A stretch of 24,090 bases of DNA from contig CAZBGL010000151.1 in NCBI GenBank assembly GCA_964491375.1, positions 1-24,090 on the forward strand, in the 5' to 3' direction. Position numbers and translations under genes: made by a program. This DNA comes from CAZBGL01 sp964491375 (lineage in GTDB: Bacteria > Desulfobacterota > Deferrisomatia > Deferrisomatales > Deferrisomataceae). Below are positions 1 through 6,998 of the stretch, piece after piece. The notes beneath the pieces were generated by a model. That model had not been told where the DNA came from and did not search any database. It worked only from the letters and a program-made list of their open reading frames with translations. Each line of letters starts with the position of its first letter. Within the stretch, counting starts at the first letter, position 1.

Positions 1-130
1 CGCCGCTCGGACACGCCCGGCGAGCACCCTCGGGGCGCGCCGACGCCGCTCACAAACACAAGGGCCGCGGCGACCGTCGGAGCCGCGCCCGCGCCTCGCA
101 GGGGACCCTCCCGGGTACGGCCACCGCGCC

Positions 131-177
131 CCCTCACCCCGGCCCTCTCTCCCGAGGGGGGGAGAGGGGGTAGGGTG
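131..177. repeat. GC-rich hairpin, left end of dispersed repeat copy A
   Basis: CCCTCACCCCGGCCCTCTC-type arm followed by a complementary GGGGAGAGGG...GGGTG arm; the two can fold into a long imperfect stem. A related CCCTCTCC/GGGGAGAGGG hairpin lies at about 17356-17395, next to the inverted copy of the same core repeat, so the hairpin and core travel together. There is no T-tract after it, so it reads as a repeat element rather than an intrinsic terminator. Confidence 0.6.
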
Positions 178-332
178 TGCGGTCGCCGGGGGCTCGAGCG
201 CAAGCGGTCGGAAGGCCAAACGCCATCGTTTCCCAAACCCCTCACAACGCCCACGCGAGCGGCACATCTGCCTCCGAGCGGCAACGCCGAGGCCGTGGCC
301 GCAAGCGGAGGGGAGCCCCCGGCGACATGCCG
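178..332 (+). repeat. Dispersed intergenic repeat, copy A
   Basis: Direct comparison shows that the reverse complement of 17193-17350 aligns with this stretch over about 155 bases. Conserved blocks include GCGGTCGGAAGGCCAAACGCC, ACGCGAGCGGCAC, CTCCGAGCGGCAAC and GAGGCCGTG-CCGCAAGCGGAG. No convincing gene occupies the region, although an open frame runs through it by GC bias. Function is unknown; it may be a decayed miniature mobile element or a REP-like intergenic sequence. Confidence 0.65.
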
Positions 333-483
333 AGACATCAATGAACGCCATCGCGGAACCATCTTTGCGTCACGCTTGACATCCAAGACGGTTCCTTACC
401 CCGGCCCTCTCCCCTGTCCCAGAGGTCAGAGTTTCAGACGACAGGAGACGGGAAAGGATCCTGTCCTCAGGGAACCAGGGAGG

Positions 484-520
484 TGGCCGGATCCGGCCAT
501 CCCCTGGCCGGATCCGGCCG
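484..520. promoter_or_regulatory. Tandem palindromes, candidate activator binding sites of the liv promoter
   Basis: Positions 484-499 are a perfect 16-bp palindrome (TGGCCGGATCCGGCCA). Positions 505-520 repeat it, with the inner 14 bp (506-519) perfectly palindromic. The centres are 21 bp apart, two helical turns, so both would face the same side of the DNA. They end about 54 bp before the sigma-54 -24 element at 574, a reasonable position for an enhancer-binding protein. Regulator 1 (5426-6802), just downstream of the liv genes, is the obvious candidate protein, but that pairing is inference. Confidence 0.5.
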
Positions 521-573
521 CGGCCCGGGGTCCGGTGCCGCGGATTTCCCGGTGTTTCAGGGTCCGCTCGCCC

Positions 574-590
574 TGGCACGTCCCCTGCTT
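574..590 (+). promoter_or_regulatory. Sigma-54 (-24/-12) promoter of the liv operon
   Basis: TGGCACGTCCCCTGCTT matches the sigma-54 consensus TGGCACG-N4-TTGCW, with the required GG-N10-GC spacing and one mismatch in the -12 block (CTGC instead of TTGC). Transcription would start near 600, giving a leader of about 38 nt before the ATG at 638. Confidence 0.65.
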
Positions 591-637
591 GGCGTGTTCC
601 GCCGGATTGGGTTCCCCGAAGAAAAGGAGGTGTGACC

Positions 638-1828
638 ATGCGCAGGTTCGGCACGATGTGGGTCGGCGCGGTCGCGGCTGCAGCCCTTGTAGCGGGCGCG
701 GCCCCGGCCAAGACGCTCAAGATCGGGATCCCGCTCCCGCTCACCGGGTCCAAGGCCAAGTTCGGGGAGATCGAGAAGCGCTCCTACGAGATCGCGGCCG
801 AGGAGATCAACGCGGCCGGCGGGATCCGGGGCATGAAGGTCGTCCTGGACATCCAGGACAGCCAGGGCAAGCCCGAGATCGCCCGGGCCATCGCCGAGAA
901 GCTCGTGGACGTGGAGAAACAGCCGTTCCTGATCGGCGCGTACTCCTCCTCGTGCTCCAAGGCCATCGCCGCCCTGGCCGAGGAGCGCAAGGTGCCCTAC
1001 CTGGTGGTCACGGGCGCGGCCAACGACATCACCCAGAAGGGCTACGACTACGTATTCCGGATGAACCCGTCGGTGGAGTACTACACCAGCGGGTTCCGCA
1101 GTTTCCTGCGGGACGTGGTCAAGCCCAAGACCATCGCCATCCTGTACGAGTCCACCGACTTCGGCACGAGCGGCTCCAAGTCCATGGTGAAGGAGGCCGA
1201 GCGGCTGGGGATCAAGGTGGTGCTCAACGAGAAGTACGAGGCCGGCGCCGTGGACTTCAAGCCCATCCTCTCGAGGGTCAAGGCCAAGCGGCCCGACGTG
1301 ATCTACATGGTCTCGTACGTCATGGATGCGGCGCTCCTCATGCGCCAGATCAAGGAGCTGCGGATCGACGCCAAGCTGTTTGCCGGCGGTGCGGCCGGGT
1401 TCGCCATCCCGGAGTTCATCGAGAACGCCAAGGACGCGGCCGAGTACGTGGTCACCGCGACCCTGTGGAGCCCGTTCGCGCCGTACAAGGGGGCCCGGGA
1501 GTTCGCGGAGAAGTACAAGAGCCGCCACGGCAAGTACCCCTCCTACCACGGCGCCGAGGCCTACTCCGCCCTGTACGTGCTCAAGGACGTGCTGGAGCGG
1601 GCCCAGGACCTGACGCCCGAGGCCATCCGGACGGCGTTCGCCGCCACGAACCTGGAGACGGCCTTCGGGCCGGTGAAGTTCGAGAGCCGGGGCAAGTACA
1701 AGAACCAGAACTTCATGGAGACCCTTGTGCTCCAGGTGATCCGCGGCAAGCACGAGGTCATCTGGCCCAAGGCGTTCGCCACGGCCGACTACGTGTTCCC
1801 GATTCCCCGGTGGCGTGACCGCCGGTAG
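638..1828 (+). CDS. livK: Branched-chain amino acid-type ABC transporter, periplasmic substrate-binding protein
   Basis: This 396-residue protein would capture the substrate in the periplasm and deliver it to the LivHM permease. A Sec signal peptide is visible: charged start MRRF, an Ala/Val-rich core at residues 9-21 and an A-P-A cleavage motif at 22-24 before KTLKIG. No lipobox Cys is present, so it should be soluble. The mature part is a type 1 periplasmic-binding fold: KIGIPLPLTG at the start, EEINAAGG, and a Leu/Ile/Val-binding length of about 370. The ATG at 638 is chosen over the in-frame GTG at 632 because AAGGAGG at 624-630 lies 7 nt before the ATG. It is first in a five-gene operon behind a sigma-54 promoter. 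The substrate cannot be read from sequence; family members also take amides, urea or aromatic acids. Confidence 0.93.
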   Translation: MRRFGTMWVGAVAAAALVAGAAPAKTLKIGIPLPLTGSKAKFGEIEKRSYEIAAEEINAAGGIRGMKVVLDIQDSQGKPEIARAIAEKLVDVEKQPFLIGAYSSSCSKAIAALAEERKVPYLVVTGAANDITQKGYDYVFRMNPSVEYYTSGFRSFLRDVVKPKTIAILYESTDFGTSGSKSMVKEAERLGIKVVLNEKYEAGAVDFKPILSRVKAKRPDVIYMVSYVMDAALLMRQIKELRIDAKLFAGGAAGFAIPEFIENAKDAAEYVVTATLWSPFAPYKGAREFAEKYKSRHGKYPSYHGAEAYSALYVLKDVLERAQDLTPEAIRTAFAATNLETAFGPVKFESRGKYKNQNFMETLVLQVIRGKHEVIWPKAFATADYVFPIPRWRDRR

Positions 1829-1842
1829 TCCGCCCGGACCCA

Positions 1843-1878
1843 GGGGGGCTCCCGGGCGCGGGCTCGGGGCCCCCCTTT
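1843..1878 (+). terminator. Hairpin after the binding-protein gene, probable mRNA stabiliser or attenuator
   Basis: Arms GGGGGGC (1843-1849) and GCCCCCC (1869-1875), extended inward by CCCG/CGGG, form a strong stem followed by only TTTCGT. It lies in the 78-bp gap between the binding-protein gene and livH. With such a short T-run it is more likely to protect or partly terminate the message, giving more binding protein than permease, a familiar arrangement in ABC operons. Confidence 0.6.
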
Positions 1879-1906
1879 CGTCTGCCCGTGCGGGAGGCTG
1901 TGCACC

Positions 1907-2818
1907 ATGATCCAGCTCGAGGTGTTCCTCCAGACCCTGGTGTCGGGGCTGCTGCTCGGCGGGCTCTACGCCCTGATCGGGCTGGGCATGACCCTGATCA
2001 TGGGGGTCATGAAGATCATCAACCTGGCCCACGGCGAGCTCATGATGGTGTCCATGTACATCGCCTTCTGGCTGTTCCACCTGCTGGGCGTGGACCCGTA
2101 TGTCTCCCTGGTGGTCACCGTGCCGGTGTTGTTCGTGCTCGGGGTGGCGATCCAGCGGTTCCTGATCTCTCCGGTGCTCAAGGTGGACTCCATCCTCCCG
2201 GAGAACCAGGTCATCCTCACGGTGGGCATCGGCATGGTGCTCCAGAACCTGGCCACCATGCTGTTCACCTCGGACTACCGGTCCACCCCGGTGGACTACG
2301 CCTCGGACGCCTGGTACCTGAGCGACTGGTGGCGCTCGTCGCCCATCGAGCTGTCGTTCTCGGTGCCCTGGGTGGTGTCGTTCGCCTTTGCGGTGGCCAT
2401 CACCGTGGCCCTGTGGTGGTTCCTCCAGAAGACCGACACCGGGAAGGCCATCCGGGCCACGGCCCAGGACCGGGACGCGGCGCTGCTCATGGGCGTGAAC
2501 GTCGAGCGCATGACCCTCATCACCTTCGGCCTGGGGGCGGCCCTGGTGGGGGCGGCCGGGAGCCTGTTCATCCCCATGTACTACCTGTATCCGGCCCTGG
2601 GCGGCCGGTTCACCCTCATCGCCTTCGTGATCACGATCCTGGGCGGCCTGGGCTCCACCCAGGGCGCCATCATCGGAGGCATCATCCTGGGCATCTTCGA
2701 GTCCATGACCGCCACGTACGTGGGCATGGGATGGGCGCCCGTCGGGCGGTTCCTGGTGTTCGTGGCGTGCCTGATCTTCCTGCCCGGCGGGGTGGCCGGG
2801 CTGCTCCGGCGCCGATAG
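1907..2818 (+). CDS. livH: Branched-chain amino acid-type ABC transporter permease LivH
   Basis: A 303-residue polytopic inner-membrane permease, the usual LivH length. It begins with LLLGGLYALIGLGMTLIMGVMKIINLAHGELMM-type sequence; the (I/V)xNLAHGxxMM signature is typical of LivH. About eight hydrophobic segments follow, and the cytoplasmic DRDAALLMGVNVERM region (around residue 190) matches the loop that contacts the ATPases. The C-terminus ends at LPGGVAGLLRRR. ATG 1907 is preceded by GGGAGG at 1892-1897. It pairs with LivM (11 bp downstream) to form the translocation channel energised by LivG and LivF. Confidence 0.94.
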   Translation: MIQLEVFLQTLVSGLLLGGLYALIGLGMTLIMGVMKIINLAHGELMMVSMYIAFWLFHLLGVDPYVSLVVTVPVLFVLGVAIQRFLISPVLKVDSILPENQVILTVGIGMVLQNLATMLFTSDYRSTPVDYASDAWYLSDWWRSSPIELSFSVPWVVSFAFAVAITVALWWFLQKTDTGKAIRATAQDRDAALLMGVNVERMTLITFGLGAALVGAAGSLFIPMYYLYPALGGRFTLIAFVITILGGLGSTQGAIIGGIILGIFESMTATYVGMGWAPVGRFLVFVACLIFLPGGVAGLLRRR

Positions 2819-2828
2819 GGAGGTTGCC

Positions 2829-3815
2829 ATGGCGAGCGTTGCGACCACGCTGACCCGGCACCGGCTGGCCCTGGGCATCCTGGCGTTCCTGGTGGCGGTG
2901 CCCTTCCTGCCGGTCCTGGGCACCTCGTACATGATGCACATCCTGATCCTCATGCTCATGTGGAGCGTGATCGGCATGGCCTGGAACCTGCTCGGCGGGT
3001 ACTGCGGGCAGGTCTCGTTCGGGCACGCCGCCTTCTTCGGGCTCGGCGCCTACACGGGCGGGATCCTGTACCACCACCTGGGCGTGTCGGCCTGGTGGGG
3101 GATCCCCGCGGGGGTGGTCGTCGTGGGCCTGGGTGCCCTGGTGATCGGGTACATCTGCCTCCGGCTCCGGGGGCCGTACTTCGCCCTGGGCACCCTGGCC
3201 ATGGGCGAGGTGCTCCGGGTCACGGCCGAGAACCTCGAATGGCTCACCGAGGGCACCCGGGGGATCATGCTGGAACAGCGCACCTGGGTGGCCAAGGAGC
3301 CGTACTACTTCGTGATCCTGCTCGTGGCGGCCGCGGCTTACGTGGTCATGGAGATCCTGGTGAACTCCAAGTGGGGCTACTACTTCGTGGCCATCCGCGA
3401 GGACCAGGACGCGGCCGAGTCCCTCGGCATCGACACCACCCGGTACAAGACCATCGCCCTGGTGGTGAGCGCCGTGCTGACGGGCGTGGCCGGCGCGTTC
3501 TACACCTGCTACATGGGGTACATCGATCCGGAGATCGTGTTCGCCCTCCACGACGTGTCGATCATTACCATCATGGTGGTGATGGTGGGAGGGGTGGCCA
3601 CCCGGTGGGGGCCGCTCGTGGGGGCGGCGATCATGATCGTGCTGAGCGAACTCGTGCGCACGTTGCCCTACGTGGGCACGGCCCACCAGACCCTGTTCGG
3701 GGTCCTCCTCATCGTGATCATCATCTTCCTGCCCAACGGCGTGGTGGGCGATTTCCACAAGATCGCCCGGCTGCTGCTGCGCCGCCCGGCGGCGGCCGAG
3801 TCCGGAGGTGCGTGA
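2829..3815 (+). CDS. livM: Branched-chain amino acid-type ABC transporter permease LivM
   Basis: A 328-residue polytopic membrane protein. The family signature NLLGGYCGQVSFGHAAFFGLGAY is near residues 54-77, followed by RLRGPYFALGTLA, and REDQDAAESLGIDTTRYK around residue 195, which corresponds to the ATPase-coupling loop. The start ATG follows GGGAGG with good spacing. The 3' end carries the ribosome-binding site of livG: its TGA is at 3813-3815 and livG begins at 3817. With LivH it forms the heterodimeric transmembrane channel of the transporter. Confidence 0.94.
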   Translation: MASVATTLTRHRLALGILAFLVAVPFLPVLGTSYMMHILILMLMWSVIGMAWNLLGGYCGQVSFGHAAFFGLGAYTGGILYHHLGVSAWWGIPAGVVVVGLGALVIGYICLRLRGPYFALGTLAMGEVLRVTAENLEWLTEGTRGIMLEQRTWVAKEPYYFVILLVAAAAYVVMEILVNSKWGYYFVAIREDQDAAESLGIDTTRYKTIALVVSAVLTGVAGAFYTCYMGYIDPEIVFALHDVSIITIMVVMVGGVATRWGPLVGAAIMIVLSELVRTLPYVGTAHQTLFGVLLIVIIIFLPNGVVGDFHKIARLLLRRPAAAESGGA

Positions 3816-3816
3816 G

Positions 3817-4542
3817 ATGGCGCTGCTCGAGGTGGAACGGCTCACCAAGCAGTTCGGCGGGCTCACCGCGGTCAACGACGTGAGCTTCCGGGTGGAGCGG
3901 GGCGAGATCGTGGGCCTCATCGGGCCCAACGGGGCGGGAAAGACCACCGTGTTCAACATGATCAACGGTTTCCTCCGGCCCACCGCGGGCCGGATCCGGT
4001 TCAAGGACCGCAGGATCGACGGGCTCAAACCCCACAAGGTCTGCCGCATGGGCCTTGCCCGGACGTTCCAGGTGGTCAAGCCCCTGCGCCGGATGACCGT
4101 GCTGGACAACGTGTTGGCCTCGTCGTTCCTGAGGTTCCCGGCACGGGCCGAGGCCGAGCGGAACGCCCGGGAGGTGCTGGCGTTCACGCGGCTCGACCAC
4201 GTGGCCCACGTGGTCTCCGGCGGGCTTCCCCTTGGGCTCCGCAAGCGCCTGGAGATCGCCCGGGCCCTGGCCACGGGCCCCGAGCTCATCCTGCTCGACG
4301 AGGCGTGCGCCGGGCTCAACCCGGCGGAACTGGACGAGAGCATCGAGATCATCCGCCGGATCCGGGAGTCCGGGGTCACCGTGCTCATCATCGAGCACCA
4401 CATGAAGGTGATCATGTCCATCAGCGACCGGATCGTGGTTCTCAACTACGGCGAGAAGATCGCCGAGGGCACCCCCAAGGAGGTGGCCAACGACCCGGCG
4501 GTGATTCGGGCCTACCTGGGAGGGGAGGCGGCCCATGCTTAG
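3817..4542 (+). CDS. livG: Branched-chain amino acid-type ABC transporter ATP-binding protein LivG
   Basis: A 241-residue cytoplasmic ATPase. Walker A is GPNGAGKT near residue 37 and Walker B is LILLDEA, followed by the LivG-type CAGLNPAE. The signature region reads SGGLPLGLRKRLEIARAL, the divergent form LivG proteins use in place of LSGGQ. The D-loop and H-loop (IIEHHM) are present. DEP is DEA here, a minor deviation. ATG 3817 is preferred over the in-frame GTG at 3808 because GGAGG at 3804-3808 fits the ATG. It overlaps livF by 8 nt, implying translational coupling. It powers LivHM as a heterodimer with LivF. Confidence 0.93.
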   Translation: MALLEVERLTKQFGGLTAVNDVSFRVERGEIVGLIGPNGAGKTTVFNMINGFLRPTAGRIRFKDRRIDGLKPHKVCRMGLARTFQVVKPLRRMTVLDNVLASSFLRFPARAEAERNAREVLAFTRLDHVAHVVSGGLPLGLRKRLEIARALATGPELILLDEACAGLNPAELDESIEIIRRIRESGVTVLIIEHHMKVIMSISDRIVVLNYGEKIAEGTPKEVANDPAVIRAYLGGEAAHA

Positions 4543-5239
4543 GGTGAACGGCATCGACGTGTTCTACGGCGACGTCCAGGTCCTGTGGGATGTGTCGTTC
4601 CACGTGGACGAGGGCGAGGTGGTGGCCCTGATCGGGGCGAACGGCGCGGGCAAGTCCACCACGCTGCGCACCATCTCGGGGCTGCTACGGCCCCGGAAGG
4701 GCACGATCGAGTTCCTGGGGGAGCGGCTCGACCGGATCCCCCCCTACCGGGTGATCGAGCTGGGCATCGCCCACGTGCCCGAGGCCCGGCGCCTGTTTCC
4801 CGAGATGACCGTGGAGGAGAACCTGGAGATGGGGGCGTTGAAGCCCGCGGCCAAGGCCCGCCGGGCCGAGAGCCTCGAGAAGGTCTACGCCCGGTTCCCC
4901 CGGCTCAAAGAGCGCCGACGCCAGCTCGCCGGCACCCTGTCGGGTGGCGAGCAGCAGATGCTGGCCATCGGCCGCGGGCTCATGAGCCTGCCGCGCATGA
5001 TCCTGTTCGACGAACCCAGCCTGGGCCTGGCGCCGCTCCTGGTGGAGGAGGTGTTCGACGTGGTCGACGAGATCCGGCGCGACGGGGTCACGGTGCTCAT
5101 CGTGGAGCAGAACGTCCGCCAGACCCTGGCGATCGCCGACCGTGCCTACGTGCTGGAAACCGGCCGGATCGTCCGGCACGGCACCGGCCGGGAGCTGCTG
5201 GAGGACCCGGAGGTGCGCAGGGCCTACCTCGGGGTGTGA
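4535..5239 (+). CDS. livF: Branched-chain amino acid-type ABC transporter ATP-binding protein LivF
   Basis: A 234-residue ATPase, the standard LivF length. It has Walker A GANGAGKST (near residues 34-42), signature LSGGEQQMLAIGRGL, Walker B MILFDEPSLGLAP and switch His replaced by Gln in IVEQNV, the usual LivF form. The ATG lies inside the 3' end of livG behind a G-rich ribosome-binding site. It is the last gene of the liv operon, and 186 bp separate it from the sigma-54 regulator that follows on the same strand. It forms the nucleotide-binding heterodimer with LivG. Confidence 0.94.
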   Translation: MLRVNGIDVFYGDVQVLWDVSFHVDEGEVVALIGANGAGKSTTLRTISGLLRPRKGTIEFLGERLDRIPPYRVIELGIAHVPEARRLFPEMTVEENLEMGALKPAAKARRAESLEKVYARFPRLKERRRQLAGTLSGGEQQMLAIGRGLMSLPRMILFDEPSLGLAPLLVEEVFDVVDEIRRDGVTVLIVEQNVRQTLAIADRAYVLETGRIVRHGTGRELLEDPEVRRAYLGV

Positions 5240-5270
5240 GGGTTCCCCGGGCCCCGGGGGCCGTGCGGTG

Positions 5271-5279
5271 TGGTACCAT
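5271..5279 (+). promoter_or_regulatory. Possible extended -10 element before regulator 1
   Basis: TGGTACCAT fits an extended -10 (TGN-TAnnnT) and lies about 150 bp before the ATG of regulator 1. A similar TGGTATAGT sits before regulator 2. No clear -35 is visible, so this is tentative. Confidence 0.25.
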
Positions 5280-5425
5280 CGCCTCCGGAAGACCGTCCGG
5301 CGGCCCCGGGCAGGGACCCCTCCGAGAGGGGGGAGCCCCCTCGCCTTTGCCGGATCCCCGCCGCGGAGACGCCCGGGACCGCCGCGCAGGCGTTTTCCGT
5401 TTCCATCCCCACGGGCGTGGGTGCC

Positions 5426-6802
5426 ATGGCCACCATCCTGATCGTGGACGACGAGGCGTTCCTGAGGGACCAGCTCGAGCGGATCCTGGGCGAGGAGGGA
5501 TACCGTGTCCACGGCGTGGACACGGGGGCCGCCGCCCTGGACCTGGCGGACCGGGAGCCCGTGGACCTGGTGCTGCTGGACCTGAACCTGCCGGACGTGC
5601 ACGGCATCGAGGTGCTGCGGGAGCTCAAGGCCCGGGACCCCGACCTGCTGATCATCGTGATCACCGGGTACGGCTCGGTGGAGAGCGCGGTGCAGAGCCT
5701 CAAGCTCGGCGCCTACGACTACGTGAAAAAGCCGTTCAAGGCCGACGCCATCAAGCTGATCGTGCGCCTGGCCCTGGAGACGCAAAGGCTGCGGCGCCGG
5801 GTGCGGGCTCTGGGGGAGAGGGCGGAGGCGCCGGGTCCTGTGGTGGCCGAGAGCGAGGCCATGCGCCGGGTGCTGCGCCAGGCCGCGAGCGTGGCCGGCC
5901 ACCCGGACACCACCGTGCTCCTCACCGGCGAGAGCGGCACCGGGAAGGAGGTCGTGGCCCGCCTCATCCACCACCGCTCGAGCCGCTCCGGCGGCCCCTT
6001 CCTGGCGGTCAACTGCGCCGCGATACCGGCCTCGATCCTGGAGAGCGAGCTGTTCGGCCACGAGGCGGGCGCGTTCACCGACGCCCGAAGACCCCGCGAA
6101 GGGCTCCTGGAGGCGGCCGACGGCGGCACCGTGTTCCTGGACGAGATCGGCGACATGGACCTGGGGCTCCAAGCCAAGCTCCTGCGGTTCCTGGAAACCC
6201 GCCGCATCCGCAGGCTCGGGGGGGTGCGCGAAACCGAGGTGGACGTGCGGATCGTGGCCGCAACCAACCAGGACCTCAAAGAGGCGATCCGGGAGCGCCG
6301 GTTCCGCGAGGACCTGTACTATCGGCTCAACGTGTTCCCCATCCACATCCCCCCCCTTCGGGAGCGTCCCGACGACGTGGTGCCCCTGGCCCGCCACTTC
6401 CTGGCGTACTTCGGTCGAAAGTTCCACCGGGATCTGCACGAGATCGCACCCGAGGCCCAGGCGCGCCTCCGGGCCTATCCCTGGCCGGGCAACGTTCGGG
6501 AGGTGCGCAACCTCATGGAGCGGCTGGCCATCACCTGCACCGGCCAGGTTCTTCGGGCCGAGGACCTGCCCGAGGAGTTCCGCGAGCCGGGACGCCCCGC
6601 CCCGGCCCGGTGGGTGCTTCCGCCGGAGGGGTGCGACCTGGAGGCTGTGGAGCGGGAACTGGCCCGGTCCCTGATCCTCCAGGCCCTGGAACGGAGCGGG
6701 GGCAACGTGAGCCGGGCGGCGCGGCTCCTGGGTTTGGCCCGGAGTACCTTGCGCAATCGAATGATGACTTTAGGAATCGGCCCGGAGGGTAAATCGGAAT
6801 AA
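5426..6802 (+). CDS. Sigma-54-dependent response regulator 1 (NtrC family)
   Basis: A 458-residue activator with three domains. Residues 1-120 are a receiver: acidic pair D8/D9, phospho-acceptor D52 in VLLDLNLPD, T80 and K102. Residues about 140-380 are the AAA+ sigma-54 interaction domain: Walker A GESGTGKE at 168-175, Walker B GGTVFLDE at 233-240, and the FREDLYYRLNVF and R-finger region near 293-313. The C-terminus is a Fis-type helix-turn-helix (GNVSRAARLLGL...TLRNRM). The sigma-54 contact loop reads GAFTDA (215-220) rather than GAFTGA. ATG 5426 is chosen because it places the receiver at the N-terminus; its ribosome-binding site is weak. Lying between the liv operon and hydrogenase 1, it may control either; the liv operon has the sigma-54 promoter. 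The cognate kinase is not in the window. Confidence 0.9.
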   Translation: MATILIVDDEAFLRDQLERILGEEGYRVHGVDTGAAALDLADREPVDLVLLDLNLPDVHGIEVLRELKARDPDLLIIVITGYGSVESAVQSLKLGAYDYVKKPFKADAIKLIVRLALETQRLRRRVRALGERAEAPGPVVAESEAMRRVLRQAASVAGHPDTTVLLTGESGTGKEVVARLIHHRSSRSGGPFLAVNCAAIPASILESELFGHEAGAFTDARRPREGLLEAADGGTVFLDEIGDMDLGLQAKLLRFLETRRIRRLGGVRETEVDVRIVAATNQDLKEAIRERRFREDLYYRLNVFPIHIPPLRERPDDVVPLARHFLAYFGRKFHRDLHEIAPEAQARLRAYPWPGNVREVRNLMERLAITCTGQVLRAEDLPEEFREPGRPAPARWVLPPEGCDLEAVERELARSLILQALERSGGNVSRAARLLGLARSTLRNRMMTLGIGPEGKSE

Positions 6803-6868
6803 AACAATACTTAAATTTGGTAGATTCTGCTTAATACCACGTTTGCAAGGGCTCGGACTTTTTTCCCG

Positions 6869-6921
6869 CAAAAAGCGTTGACCTGGAACGGCAGATCGTA
6901 TATGGAGAGATACGCTTTTTG
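6869..6921 (+). promoter_or_regulatory. Putative hydrogenase 1 promoter bracketed by a 10-bp inverted repeat
   Basis: The 196-bp gap before hydrogenase 1 is strikingly AT-rich for this genome. TTGACC (6878-6883), 17 bp, then TATGGA (6901-6906) resembles a sigma-70 promoter. CAAAAAGCGT (6869-6878) and its exact complement ACGCTTTTTG (6912-6921) flank it, one arm touching the -35 and the other near the expected start site, as expected of an operator. No GG-N10-GC sigma-54 element was found here. Confidence 0.4.
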
Positions 6922-6998
6922 ATCGTGATTCGGATGCTGCTTCGGGAGGAGTTGTTTCTCTTTTGTGACCCCGCCCGGGGTAGAAAGGAGGCTGCTCC

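Noticed and set aside
175..1818. Long plus-strand open frame of 547 codons covering the leader and the binding-protein gene
   Set aside because: It is an out-of-frame shadow of the livK-type gene: Arg/Gly/Pro-rich, no recognisable domain and no ribosome-binding site. The true gene has a signal peptide and a family fold in another frame.
557..2977. Very long antisense open frames (this one and others at 2682-4445, 4685-6439, 8152-10707, 10343-12874, 14771-16933, 17674-20637)
   Set aside because: High GC suppresses stops on the opposite strand. Their translations are His/Gly/Pro/Arg-rich mirrors of conserved genes with no own signals.
5240..5262. Intrinsic terminator after livF
   Set aside because: CCCCGGGCCCCGGGG can fold, but there is no T-tract and the loop is very short, so it is not a convincing terminator.
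6803..6998. Sigma-54 promoter for hydrogenase 1
   Set aside because: I checked each GG for GC ten bases later; none fits. The closest (GGTAGATTCTGC) has spacing 8.
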